DNA of 64,000 bases. Source: Emticicia sp. C21 (lineage in GTDB: Bacteria > Bacteroidota > Bacteroidia > Cytophagales > Spirosomataceae). The notes beneath the pieces are model-generated. The model did not search any database. It saw nothing but the letters and a program-made list of their open reading frames with translations, and had not been told where the DNA came from. A program made the position numbers and the translations under genes. Below are positions 32,902 through 43,002 of this stretch, piece by piece; the stretch's first letter is position 1, and each line of letters starts with the position of its first letter. The stretch lies in the NCBI RefSeq assembly GCF_003418935.1, contig NZ_QVMT01000003.1, positions 496,001-560,000 of the forward strand, given 5' to 3'.

Positions 32902-35900
32902 TTAATCTGATACAAATGTTAGTTTTTTAACCCCGTTAGTAACTGAAATACGCCCTCTCACATAATGCCCATCCGGAAATGAGTTTATACTATGAAAGTC
33001 TATCTCAACCGCGTTGTTGGGCCCGGTTTTTTGAAAATAGAATTGATTTGCTTCTATTTGTAAGAAACTATTTGTTCCCAAAAATAATTGGTCATTAGTG
33101 GTAATTCTCAGTCTTTTAGGTGAGCCTACAACCCAAGTAAGATGCTCATATTTTATTTGTGCTCCATAATTATCCCATATAATGGATTTGTCAATAGGCA
33201 ATAAAATATCATTTGCTACTGCACCGCCGTTCCAGGCTGCATTTCCTCCGCTACCCAGCATATCTACCGTTGCGATACGCGAACGAGTGCCATCCAGTTT
33301 TTTATGATAAAGGTTTCCATCGGCAGATAATTGCATACCGAATTCTTTAATGGCATCATTGGCATCGGCAGCATATCCGTGCAAGCCCAGCACCACACCT
33401 GTTATTGAATTGGTGAATACAAAAGCATCGGCATAGGTTTTGGCACTATCACTAAACATCTGGAAGCCCTTTTCGCCTGAAATGTCTTCAAGCATAATAA
33501 GATTGTTTTTATCCTGAAGCTCACCAGTGTTCAGGTATGCCCATTCATTAGAGCTACCATTGTATTTAATAAACTGGTGGTCGAGACCTGCATTCCCATT
33601 GATTTTGAGTTTACCTTTAAAGTCGACATCAGCAGCAAATTCAGTACCTGTACTTTTAAGTATTATCTGAGTCGCATTGTTTCTTTCTAACGAGAAATCA
33701 AAGTTATCATTTGTTCCTATAATGATTGCTACGCCAGAGGCATTACCTCCTAAAATCAGACGGTTGTTCACCTGCCCCTGTAATTTCTGGAATGCCTGCA
33801 GAATGGTATCCGTAGCTGCTAGGGTCGTATTTGTACCAACTGCATAGCCAGTTAAAGCTGTTGCTAATACGCGTGCAGTAGTAAAATAGAGCCCAGTACC
33901 CTCGGCAATGTTGGTAGTAGTAGTAGCCGTAGTAAGATAGGTATTATTATCATAACTGATAGTAGAGCCTGTTATTTTAACAAACCCAGTACCTGACAAT
34001 TTAGCCTGATAGGCTGTAGTAATATCAGAAATATCAGCCACAGCCAGCGTCTTCCATTCGTTGATGGCAGTAGAGCCGCCTGCGGTAGTTCTTCTTAAAA
34101 ACTGTCCACTAGTACCATTCGAAAAGGGAACCCCAAGCGCAGGATTACCGACATAAAGTGAGCCATTATAAGCCACATTACCTGTTACATCTAGGTTATA
34201 GGCAGCAGTACCGGTTCCTATCTTTAGGCCTGAACTATTGAGCCTGGCCATTTGCGCATCTCCATTAGTATAGAAGTATAAATTTGGGGCAAAAATGTCC
34301 AGTGTACCGTTTACGACTGTGGCTATACGTGGGGCTGTTCCCATGTAGTTAAGAATATTTACACTTAATGCAGCTGTTCCAACGTTCAGGCTTGTAATAA
34401 GTGTATTACCTTCAATATCCAGGAGAAAATTGCTTTCCGGTGTATTAGTGCCAATACCTATATTGGTGCCATTATCATAGATAAGGCTTGAGCCTACAGT
34501 TCCGCTGGCAGTGAATTTAGCAAGATACCCTACAGTTCCTGCGATGGCACTAGTCGTTGCATATCCTGCACTGGCATGATTCCCCCAACTATAAGCAGCA
34601 TTCCATTGACCAATCCGGGCCGGAGTGATATCATATGTAGTTTTGAATGCGGACCAGACAGGGTCTGTTTCTGCCCCAAAGTCAAGGGCATAGGTAATAG
34701 CAGTTGTATTAACTGTAATGGTCGATGTATTTGTGTTAATATATCGTTGATTTGCGTAAGTACCTGCTGTAATGAGGTGATAAGCTCCTTTGATCTCCTC
34801 TTCTGAATCATTGTTTGTACTTCGTGTCCAGGTAGTGGCAGACACCACATATACACCGTTGTTGGCCGCTGTACTTTGTCCGGCTACTAATATCAAGTCA
34901 CCGGCAACCAGTGCAACACTATTAACCGTTTGCGTACCTGAAAGCGTGATATTAGTTAAGGATATTGTTTTGACTGTCTCACCTCTTTTGATAGCAGAAC
35001 GACTATCGACATAAGCTTTATTTACCAGATGATCTGCATCGGTAGGTGCTGCTTCTCCTATTACGTTTTCAGTAAATCGGGCAGAACCGTTCACATCAAG
35101 TTTATATTCAGGCGTAATGGTATTAATACCAACATTGCCATCACCTCTCAGAAACATGAGGTTCAGATTTGGGGTCGGGTTAATGTTTTTGAACAGAATC
35201 CCCTCTGTTGTGGTGCTTGAATTATAAGTAATTTGCATACTACGGGCAGTACCATTGACACTGACACCACCTGTGATTGAATTGGTTACAGTTGCGCCAC
35301 TTCTCAAAGTTAGGGTACCATCCACATCTAATCTACTGACAGGCGTAAGCACACTACTTGATAAAATCATATCACCCGCAGCAGTAATTAACCCCCTAGT
35401 AACACCGCTACTTTGGAAAACAACTCTACCAGAAGAAACACCTGCGGAAAGATATAAATCGTTCTGGCTAAGCAACTGTCCATAAGTAAACCCATATAGA
35501 GTCATTATGGATGCATTATCAGTAGACTGCAACCTTAGTTGTTTAACACCTGTACCCGAAATATGTACATCTGTACTAGGTGTAATACTATTACCAAAGC
35601 CTACTTTACCATCGGCAAGCATAGTCATGTAAAAGGCATTATTTGTACCAATTGACAAGCTATTGTTTTGATAATTCATCAAGCCCATAGCATTACCTGC
35701 CCCACCATATCCGAAGTAGCCGTAGTTTAATCCCTCAGCTTTGAATCTTAGGTAGGGTCGCCCTCCGGTGCCATTGGCTTCCAGGTCTATAATGGGTGTG
35801 GCTCCTGATAAGCCACCAGTATATACATGGAGTTTGGCCGTCGGTGTGTTAGCTGTACCAATTCCAAGATTACCATTCAGCGCATTGATATAAGAGCTAC

Positions 35901-38900
35901 CATCGGCATTGAGTTGATGTTGTGCATTGGCAGTGCCATCACCTTTGAAAATAGTAAAAATTCTATTACCTGTAGTATTAGTCAATCTGAATAGCCGGAA
36001 ATTGGCAGAGTTATTTGTTACCTCAGGGAAATCGACATGAATAAAGCTACCGATATTGCCATTCTTCATTAATATATTATTCGTACCAGTGGTTCCGGAT
36101 AAGGCTATATCTCCAACTACATCAAGTTTTGCTTCAGGTGCAAATGTGCCTATTCCGACATTTCCGTTTCTATCAACTCCAATGGCATTAACTATTGTGT
36201 TACTTGCATTTCGACATCTGAAGAAATACCCGCCGGAGGCTTGTCCCATGTCGAAATACATATCGCCTGCCGATGCACTAGTGCCACCACTTATACCAAT
36301 TATACCATAACCTACCCCGATCCTATTAATTGAAATAATTGGAGCTGTGGTGTCGGCAACAGTGAGTTTTGTGATTGAGTTAATTGTTCCAATCCCTAAC
36401 CTCCCGCCCAAATAATTACTAGCGCTCCCACCCATATACAAATTCCAAACCCCTGTGTCGGCTTCGAGACCACCGTAAAAACCGTAATTGTTGGTAGCGC
36501 CTGTTAATGCTGAACTGGCTACAAAACCATATTGGCTTGAGATATTGCCTGCCAAAGTACCTTGGCTCGCTATATAGTGATAAAACTGGTTGACAGTTGC
36601 ACCTGCTGAGACATTCGACTGTGAATAATTCAAAAATGCGCTTGTGGCACTTATCTGCACGGTTCCATAGTTGAAAAAACTGTAAGGTGTCGTTGGGGAT
36701 AGTGGCAAAGCTAATGCAAGATTTCTGTCGGTTAACGAAAGCGTGTTGATACCAATCTTTCCTCCGATAAAGTTATTGGCAGATCCGTCCATATAGAGAT
36801 TCCAGGCACCAGTTGCATTCCCTATACTTCCTCTGAAAGCAAAGTTGTTGGTTGCTCCTGATAAGGATGGTACATAAAAACCATTCTGGTAGGTTATGCT
36901 TCCACTTATAACTCCTTGTACAGCCGTGTAATGTGCATAAGTACTTAAGGTAACATTAGATGCTGCATTTGCTTGCGAGAAAAACTGATGTGCCTGTCCG
37001 GTTACGCCTGATTGCACCTGCCCGTTGCTTATCATACCATAGGCCGTTTCATTCCCAATAATAGGTAAGGCAAGTTGGAGGTTTCTATCAGTTAATATAT
37101 TGGCACCAATCCCCAGACGGCCATTCAAGTAATTACTTCCTGTTCCGGCCATATAAAGATTCCAATTCCCATTGCCTAATGCTCCATAAAAACCATAATT
37201 ATTGGTAGCACCAGCCATACTGCTTCCGGCATAAAAGCCATATTGTGCTGTAACTGGTCCTGAAAAAGTGCCTTGCTGTGAAGCATAATGAATCAGCGAA
37301 GTAACGTTTGCTGTTGAAGCTACTGCCGCACCAGTATTGTAGTAGATTCCGGTAGTCACTCCAGATTGCATTTGCCCCTCGGCAAATATTCCATATCCGT
37401 AGCCGCTACTTCCGTTTATTGCTTTACCTATTCTTACAATGATATTACTTAAAGATGGAGTTCCGATTCCTAACGTACCTAATCCATTGACCACCAGCAT
37501 TTCGGTTGCTGAAGCATTTCTTAATTTTAATATATAGTCGTTAGCAGAGGTTCCTGCATCTACTAATAGACCATAGCTCTGGTCGGTAGTGGTGTTATTG
37601 TTATCAAAATAAGCAACTGTGTTTCCATTAGCAATTGCGCCTGTAATAATAAGAGTTGAAGTAAGCCTTGCATTGCCACTGACATCTAATTTGTAAATAG
37701 GGGTGCTTGTGCCAATTCCAAGGTTGCCGTCACCGCGCACCCGTATTACCTCTACATTGTTTATAAAGAATTTATGACCAAAGGCTGAGCCGTTTCCGGT
37801 ACCTGAACGATAAGTTACATAACCTTCCGTGCCGGCTGGACCAAAACCAAAGCCATAGGCAGGTAGTCCACCAGATATGCTTCCTTCTGATAGATTGATG
37901 CCTACCGTTTCAGCACTTGAATTCCAGAATGTTCCTAATGATAAACGTGTGCTTGGAGCCATTGTACCTATGCCCAGACTACCGGCCAGATAGTTATTCG
38001 CAGTCCCTGACATATAAAGGTTCCAATTAGTTGCTGCTGCGGCAATGTTCCCTCTGAAACCAATATTAGAACTAGCATTTAAAAGGTCATCAACGTAAAA
38101 ACCTATCTGAGTAGCCACTGCTCCGCCAAATGTAGATTGATTGGCAGAGTAATGCATTATATTAGTTACTGCAGCGGCTGTACTGGCATCAGAACGGAAA
38201 TAATAGGCTGTAGCACTCACATCGGCTGCTACTTCACCGTCTGACCGTATACCTATGGCTATTCCTCCGCCAAGCCCGGAGGTTGAAATATCTTTGCTGA
38301 CTTTAAGCGTATTGATACCAGGAACATTAGAACCAATACCTACACCCTGGGTATTCTCAAAAATATTACTATTGCCTAATGTGCCGCTTGCTGTATATTT
38401 AGCTAAGTAGTTGGTTGTACCTGTTCCTGAGAGTTTTGAATCTGCATAGCTTTTATTGACCAGATGATTGCCCGAAGTCGGTGCCGTTGATAATAGGGCG
38501 TTGGCATCAAAGGTAACATCCTGGCTAAAATGCCCTGTACCTATTACATCGAGTTTATAAGTACCTATGCTGGTACCAATCTTCACACTGCCATCTGCTC
38601 CGAAATATACTGAGTTGCTTTCAATCGGAGCACTAGTGGCTGTATCTGCTATCAGTGTGCTATGCGAACCTATTACAAGCATGTCGCCTGCACGCCAATA
38701 TTCAATGGTTCTTTTGAATTTATCTATAAAGTTGGCTGCATCATAATACCCGAATTTTAATCTGGCTTTTCGTGTGGTATTGCCCGCATTATCATTGGTC
38801 GTATGGGCTACCAAGTTCAGGTCATAGCTGCCTTGTATGACAGAATCTCTGCCTCCTATAGTAACGTTTCCTCCAAAAACAGCTAGGCTGTCCCACGATG

Positions 38901-39423
38901 TTCCTGATAAACCACTGATGCGACCTACAGCCAGTTTTTTTACGTCAGTGATGCCGTCAACCTTCAGGGTTAGGCCTGCAACTGAGTTTCTTATTAACTG
39001 AATATTCTGGTCGGTCGTGCTGCCTAATGTACCTGTATTCGAAAGGGCATTGCCACCTAAAGCCCATTTACTATCTAAACTGGTTTGTAAGCCTGTTATG
39101 CCCGAAACCCCGATAGCAGGAATATCTCCGGCCACTAATGCTCTGAAAACTGCTGCACCACTACCAGATGCCGGAGCAGCTAAGACATAGTTTTGTGTCC
39201 GGCTTGCGGTAATAGAGGGATATTTAGAATCTAAAAAGGTTAAGTCGGCTGCTACAGTTACATCGCCTGTACCGCTGTCGGCTCCGGTAGAGCTACTGAT
39301 AGCGACCCCATTGCTGGCAATCAGTTTGGTAATAACAGCACTGCCGGAAACGGTCGTGTTCAGATCGCCCCTACCGACTGAGCCATCTAAAACTTGTGAT
39401 CCTTTGACGTTTGTTCTTGCCAT
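32902..39423 (-). CDS. Giant tail fibre protein (2173 residues)
   Basis: The N-terminus (MARTNVKGSQVLDGSVGRGDL) is the kind that fixes fibres to a baseplate. The body contains many repeats of GIGTxxPxxKLDVxG type, known from long tail fibres. Four near-copies of a ~100-residue module (about residues 385-1000) each contain NNYGFYG-type and WNLYMxGxxxNYLxGxLGIG phrases. Around residue 1460-1565 there is a SLTNITLSGTQTVN...AGDLILVAGQ module also present in the 338-residue fibre. The C-terminus lacks the S74 chaperone that many such fibres have. It would be the main adsorption fibre. Confidence 0.8.
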   Translation of the reverse strand: MARTNVKGSQVLDGSVGRGDLNTTVSGSAVITKLIASNGVAISSSTGADSGTGDVTVAADLTFLDSKYPSITASRTQNYVLAAPASGSGAAVFRALVAGDIPAIGVSGITGLQTSLDSKWALGGNALSNTGTLGSTTDQNIQLIRNSVAGLTLKVDGITDVKKLAVGRISGLSGTSWDSLAVFGGNVTIGGRDSVIQGSYDLNLVAHTTNDNAGNTTRKARLKFGYYDAANFIDKFKRTIEYWRAGDMLVIGSHSTLIADTATSAPIESNSVYFGADGSVKIGTSIGTYKLDVIGTGHFSQDVTFDANALLSTAPTSGNHLVNKSYADSKLSGTGTTNYLAKYTASGTLGNSNIFENTQGVGIGSNVPGINTLKVSKDISTSGLGGGIAIGIRSDGEVAADVSATAYYFRSDASTAAAVTNIMHYSANQSTFGGAVATQIGFYVDDLLNASSNIGFRGNIAAAATNWNLYMSGTANNYLAGSLGIGTMAPSTRLSLGTFWNSSAETVGINLSEGSISGGLPAYGFGFGPAGTEGYVTYRSGTGNGSAFGHKFFINNVEVIRVRGDGNLGIGTSTPIYKLDVSGNARLTSTLIITGAIANGNTVAYFDNNNTTTDQSYGLLVDAGTSANDYILKLRNASATEMLVVNGLGTLGIGTPSLSNIIVRIGKAINGSSGYGYGIFAEGQMQSGVTTGIYYNTGAAVASTANVTSLIHYASQQGTFSGPVTAQYGFYAGSSMAGATNNYGFYGALGNGNWNLYMAGTGSNYLNGRLGIGANILTDRNLQLALPIIGNETAYGMISNGQVQSGVTGQAHQFFSQANAASNVTLSTYAHYTAVQGVISGSITYQNGFYVPSLSGATNNFAFRGSIGNATGAWNLYMDGSANNFIGGKIGINTLSLTDRNLALALPLSPTTPYSFFNYGTVQISATSAFLNYSQSNVSAGATVNQFYHYIASQGTLAGNISSQYGFVASSALTGATNNYGFYGGLEADTGVWNLYMGGSASNYLGGRLGIGTINSITKLTVADTTAPIISINRIGVGYGIIGISGGTSASAGDMYFDMGQASGGYFFRCRNASNTIVNAIGVDRNGNVGIGTFAPEAKLDVVGDIALSGTTGTNNILMKNGNIGSFIHVDFPEVTNNSANFRLFRLTNTTGNRIFTIFKGDGTANAQHQLNADGSSYINALNGNLGIGTANTPTAKLHVYTGGLSGATPIIDLEANGTGGRPYLRFKAEGLNYGYFGYGGAGNAMGLMNYQNNSLSIGTNNAFYMTMLADGKVGFGNSITPSTDVHISGTGVKQLRLQSTDNASIMTLYGFTYGQLLSQNDLYLSAGVSSGRVVFQSSGVTRGLITAAGDMILSSSVLTPVSRLDVDGTLTLRSGATVTNSITGGVSVNGTARSMQITYNSSTTTEGILFKNINPTPNLNLMFLRGDGNVGINTITPEYKLDVNGSARFTENVIGEAAPTDADHLVNKAYVDSRSAIKRGETVKTISLTNITLSGTQTVNSVALVAGDLILVAGQSTAANNGVYVVSATTWTRSTNNDSEEEIKGAYHLITAGTYANQRYINTNTSTITVNTTAITYALDFGAETDPVWSAFKTTYDITPARIGQWNAAYSWGNHASAGYATTSAIAGTVGYLAKFTASGTVGSSLIYDNGTNIGIGTNTPESNFLLDIEGNTLITSLNVGTAALSVNILNYMGTAPRIATVVNGTLDIFAPNLYFYTNGDAQMARLNSSGLKIGTGTAAYNLDVTGNVAYNGSLYVGNPALGVPFSNGTSGQFLRRTTAGGSTAINEWKTLAVADISDITTAYQAKLSGTGFVKITGSTISYDNNTYLTTATTTTNIAEGTGLYFTTARVLATALTGYAVGTNTTLAATDTILQAFQKLQGQVNNRLILGGNASGVAIIIGTNDNFDFSLERNNATQIILKSTGTEFAADVDFKGKLKINGNAGLDHQFIKYNGSSNEWAYLNTGELQDKNNLIMLEDISGEKGFQMFSDSAKTYADAFVFTNSITGVVLGLHGYAADANDAIKEFGMQLSADGNLYHKKLDGTRSRIATVDMLGSGGNAAWNGGAVANDILLPIDKSIIWDNYGAQIKYEHLTWVVGSPKRLRITTNDQLFLGTNSFLQIEANQFYFQKTGPNNAVEIDFHSINSFPDGHYVRGRISVTNGVKKLTFVSD

Positions 39424-39432
39424 GGAGATTAG

Positions 39433-39470
39433 TAATTGTGTGATTTAGAGATTGAGCGAATGAGTGATTT
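39433..39470. repeat. Single arm of degenerate 8-bp tandem repeat
   Basis: Octamers TGTGATTT, AGAGATTG, AGCGAATG, AGTGATTT occupy the 64-bp gap just upstream of the giant fibre gene's start codon. No full complementary arm is present. Confidence 0.7.
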
Positions 39471-39487
39471 GTACACAATTACACTCC

Positions 39488-40504
39488 TTATTTAAAATAA
39501 CTAACCACCAGCTTGTCATCTGAGACAGGGGCAGAATTCATAATAATATTGTTTCCTGAAATCGTGTAGTCATTTTGCCCCCCTGGTTCCTGGAGAAGAC
39601 CATTCAGAAATACCTCTTCTGTACCTGCTGTTGGTGTGAAAGCTAATAAAAATGAGGTATTAGAGTTATTTTTTAGCCCTACAGGTATTTCCCTGGTTAT
39701 ACGATTGGCTGCAATAGTAATGTAAGAAATAGTACTTGCTGCTGTTATTCTTCCGTAAGCATCAACAGTAAAAGTGTTATAGCCCGAGTTCGGTACTACC
39801 GCAGTTGTAGCCAGATCTATGGTATCGGCATTGACTACAATGCGCGAGACACTGGCGGTGCCAATATCAAGTGTATTGCCTGATTTGGTGAGACCTGCGC
39901 CCGCAATAATTTGTCCCCCACCTGAAAACTGTGTCCAGTTAATAGCAGTTGTGCCCAGAGTAATCGGCCCGTCAGTTGATAAAATCCAGCCGCTATCAGC
40001 ATATAATGTTCCTTCACTGACGAATACGAATGAACCTGGTTTTAATTCTCCTGCTGTATTTGCATCACTTGCGCGAGTCCAGCTACCTGTTGCACAGATC
40101 CAGATACCATTATCAGCCGGACCATTTCCAGTGCCCGCAGTTTGGTTTTTAACCAGTACTCTATCTCCTGCTATCACAGACACCCCATCAATGGTTTGCG
40201 CGCCCGACAAGGAAATATTGGCAGTAGTGGCAACTCTTACACTTTCTTTGCCTGAAATTCCGAGCTGGACATTTTGCATATCAATTAAACGAACCGCATC
40301 ATTAGCTGATACAGGCGCGCCCAAACCAGTAATTTTGAAGCCCCCCATATCCTGGCTGGCGGTGTATGGTACACTCCCGTCTCGTTGAATGAAATTTGCC
40401 CCATCGGCCAATTTAGTTGTATTAATTGCTGCCCCTGTTGCTATATCTGCATCAACGATAGCCAGGTTTTCTATCTGCCGTTTTTTAATTTTTGAAGCTG
40501 CCAT
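39488..40504 (-). CDS. Tail fibre/receptor-binding protein
   Basis: This 338-residue protein has an N-terminal fibre-attachment region (IENLAIVDADIATGAAINTTKLADGANFIQRDGSVPYTASQDM). The common phage fibre module SVRVATTANISLSGAQTIDGVSVIAGDRVLVKNQ follows at about 85-120. The small beta-rich C-terminal domain (VFLNGLLQEPGGQNDYTISGNNI...SDDKLVVSYF) closely resembles the C-terminus of the next upstream gene product. It is encoded 3 bp after that gene. It is probably a side or central fibre; the receptor is not predictable. Confidence 0.78.
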   Translation of the reverse strand: MAASKIKKRQIENLAIVDADIATGAAINTTKLADGANFIQRDGSVPYTASQDMGGFKITGLGAPVSANDAVRLIDMQNVQLGISGKESVRVATTANISLSGAQTIDGVSVIAGDRVLVKNQTAGTGNGPADNGIWICATGSWTRASDANTAGELKPGSFVFVSEGTLYADSGWILSTDGPITLGTTAINWTQFSGGGQIIAGAGLTKSGNTLDIGTASVSRIVVNADTIDLATTAVVPNSGYNTFTVDAYGRITAASTISYITIAANRITREIPVGLKNNSNTSFLLAFTPTAGTEEVFLNGLLQEPGGQNDYTISGNNIIMNSAPVSDDKLVVSYFK

Positions 40505-40507
40505 TTG

Positions 40508-43000
40508 TTATGTGAATTTTATATAATCAATTATTAATCTGTCGTCTGCCTCAGGTGCAATACTCAATTCAATAGTGGTGTTGGTCAATTCCTGATAATC
40601 GGCTGTGTTTCCTTTAAATTGCCGCACGCCGTTAAGATACACTCTGGTGCTACCTGCTAAGAATGGCTCGGTAGTCTGGAAAACCGTATTAATACCGTCA
40701 TGCGCGCCTATCATCCCATAATCGGTTCTGAAATAGGTCGCATCGGGCGGAAAACTCTCGGGCACATCGCTTAAATCATTCCATTGGTTTACCTCAATGT
40801 CGCGGTTGGGGAAGCTGTAAGCGCGGTCTTCGGTATTATCACCAATCAGAAATTCTCCCAGAAAATTGTTGTTATTCTTTACTCCAAGCCTTCCTATAAT
40901 TTCGGTCAGGCTTCCGAGGTTACCGAGTTGTAGTTTTTTTGCTAAGGAAGAACCTAATTTTAAAAGCCCTTTATTTTGTGCCTGCGGACTATCACTATCT
41001 TCAGGCAGGGCATCTATTCCACCATCAGAAAAAATGTTGCCGAAAATAGGGCCTCCTCCACCTGCAGTAATTGGGCTGTCAAAATCATTGTTCAGGTTGA
41101 TACTGGAGGCAATTTGTCCATTACTTACGTCAAGGACTTTATCGTCTTTAAATCGGTCGAGTACTTTTCTGTTAATACTTATCTCATCTACATAGAGTTC
41201 GGTTAATAACAGCTCTGTCGTATCTGTCTGCAAACTATATTCGCAGTAAAGTACCATGAAGCGTTTAGTATTATTCGTAAGAAAGGGGGTATCTAAAAGA
41301 CTTACAAAACCTTTTACTTTTCCCTCAAAAATATCTCCGAATCGGCTATTGGTTGCCAGTCGGTCGATTAATACCGATTCTGCCAGTGTATAAGTGGTAA
41401 TTTCTGAAGCTCTTTTCCAGGCCGTTGTAAGGGTAGGAGTATCACCTACAAAAAAGCTATTTCTAAAGCTTAATTGTACAGCGCCGATATTATCCTGATA
41501 ATAAATCGTTTTCTTGTTTGCCTTTTTTGAGTTGGGTAAGCTTGCATTAGCAAACTTGTACTCACGGCCTGTATAATTTATGTCATAATTGCTCCGAAAC
41601 CCTAATAATTGCAGATTGCGATACCTTACTGTTTTATTGACTGGTACCGTATTACTTGCCTTTACGCCTGGATAAATCCGGATTTTTATACGGTCAACCC
41701 CGTCATAATAGGGTGTAGTTGCACCTGAAATAACAAAATTGCAATCAAAGCTAACAGCGCCTTTGTTAAGTAATAAAACCTGTTCTGTTTTCTTGATAGT
41801 ACCATATTTATCAACATAATATTTTATAGAAGCATTGGTTGATTTATAGAGTATAATGGCAAATTTAATGTTATCAATGTCGCCTTCAACAAGGGCTTCA
41901 CCTTTAAATTGAAACGAAGAATACTCGGTAATGCTAATGGGTTCAGATTCAAGATATTTTATATCTAGCCCATCGCTTGTGGTGTAAGTGTTTTTTATCA
42001 CTATCCCTCCACCAGGAATAGACTCAATCTCCATAATAGTCCAGACACCAACTTTTGTCCAGTTCAACGGAGTAGAAGCACTAGAGAAACTTGTGAATTC
42101 ACCGTTTGGCAGAAGATTGGCTTGTGGACCGACTTCGTAGTAAGAGGAAAATTCCTGATATGGAATATCTTTTCGATTAATAGCGCCTTTGATTACCTTT
42201 AGGCCACCTGTGTGTATTACCACATCTGTATTAAAGATAGCTGAGCCAGTAGGGGTGCCGTCGGCTGCATAACCTCTCCCTTGTAGAAATCCATCTGCCG
42301 CTTCAATGGCAGAGGCAATAACCCAATGTCCGCCTGATTGAAAAAGCCTTAAGTCGTGTACGGTTAAAAGCCTTTCCAGTAATTCATAATAATTAATATA
42401 GGTATTGTCTTTACTTAATAAAGACCTGACATCTATATAAAGCTGGTCTAACGGACAACTGGCTGAAGATTTGGCCATGGCACTATCATACTTATTGTAA
42501 TAAATAAATAAGGGTAAATCGTGCCCGGTTTCTTTTAATGCTTGTTGTATCAGACTTCGTACTGATTGTTTTTTTGAGGCTACATTCGGGTGTAAATCAT
42601 TAAAATTAATGTCTTTTAATCGATTGATACCCTCTTTTGCCATTATTTTTATGACAATGACACTGATGTCTTCAAATTCCTGAGAGGAATAGAAAGGCAC
42701 TAGCCAGCCTGTAAACTCCAGAACATTGGCCTTATAGATTTTTACCTGATATTTTCGTTCATCATCAAATTGTAAATCATCCAGCTGAAAGGTATTAGTA
42801 CCTTTCAGGTGCATTTCGGCATAGCGGCTTAAAATAGGAGCATATCTGTCTTCTTCCCTGTCGTGGCCGATTCGGATGCCGTTGCCCATCAGGATAAGTT
42901 CGGATGAACTGCCCGAATAATCTTTTTCAAGCAGTTCAACTTTCCATTCATCGGGCGATTGCCCGTAGGCAGTGGCGTAATATTTTAATTGATATGCCAT
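40508..43000 (-). CDS. Tail hub/tail-tip protein
   Basis: This 830-residue protein follows the tape measure gene by 2 bp, the place of the distal tail or hub protein in siphophages. The N-terminal half is beta-rich and begins MAYQLKYYATAYGQSPDEW, with FQLDDLQFDDERKYQVKIYKANVLEFTGWLVPFY. This part resembles baseplate hub proteins that bind the tail tube. The C-terminal 45 residues (RVYLNGVRQFKGNTADY...EADDRLIIDYI) are a fibre-like binding module shared with the following gene. No peptidase motif is seen. The assignment rests on order and general features. Confidence 0.68.
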   Translation of the reverse strand: MAYQLKYYATAYGQSPDEWKVELLEKDYSGSSSELILMGNGIRIGHDREEDRYAPILSRYAEMHLKGTNTFQLDDLQFDDERKYQVKIYKANVLEFTGWLVPFYSSQEFEDISVIVIKIMAKEGINRLKDINFNDLHPNVASKKQSVRSLIQQALKETGHDLPLFIYYNKYDSAMAKSSASCPLDQLYIDVRSLLSKDNTYINYYELLERLLTVHDLRLFQSGGHWVIASAIEAADGFLQGRGYAADGTPTGSAIFNTDVVIHTGGLKVIKGAINRKDIPYQEFSSYYEVGPQANLLPNGEFTSFSSASTPLNWTKVGVWTIMEIESIPGGGIVIKNTYTTSDGLDIKYLESEPISITEYSSFQFKGEALVEGDIDNIKFAIILYKSTNASIKYYVDKYGTIKKTEQVLLLNKGAVSFDCNFVISGATTPYYDGVDRIKIRIYPGVKASNTVPVNKTVRYRNLQLLGFRSNYDINYTGREYKFANASLPNSKKANKKTIYYQDNIGAVQLSFRNSFFVGDTPTLTTAWKRASEITTYTLAESVLIDRLATNSRFGDIFEGKVKGFVSLLDTPFLTNNTKRFMVLYCEYSLQTDTTELLLTELYVDEISINRKVLDRFKDDKVLDVSNGQIASSINLNNDFDSPITAGGGGPIFGNIFSDGGIDALPEDSDSPQAQNKGLLKLGSSLAKKLQLGNLGSLTEIIGRLGVKNNNNFLGEFLIGDNTEDRAYSFPNRDIEVNQWNDLSDVPESFPPDATYFRTDYGMIGAHDGINTVFQTTEPFLAGSTRVYLNGVRQFKGNTADYQELTNTTIELSIAPEADDRLIIDYIKFT

Positions 43001-43002
43001 GA

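Noticed and set aside
32902-39423. Opposite-strand frames inside the giant fibre gene
   Set aside because: These are shadow frames caused by the Gly/Thr/Ser-rich repeated coding sequence; none has family features.
30279-39423. Diversity-generating retroelement acting on tail fibres
   Set aside because: No reverse transcriptase or template/variable repeat pair could be found in the window.
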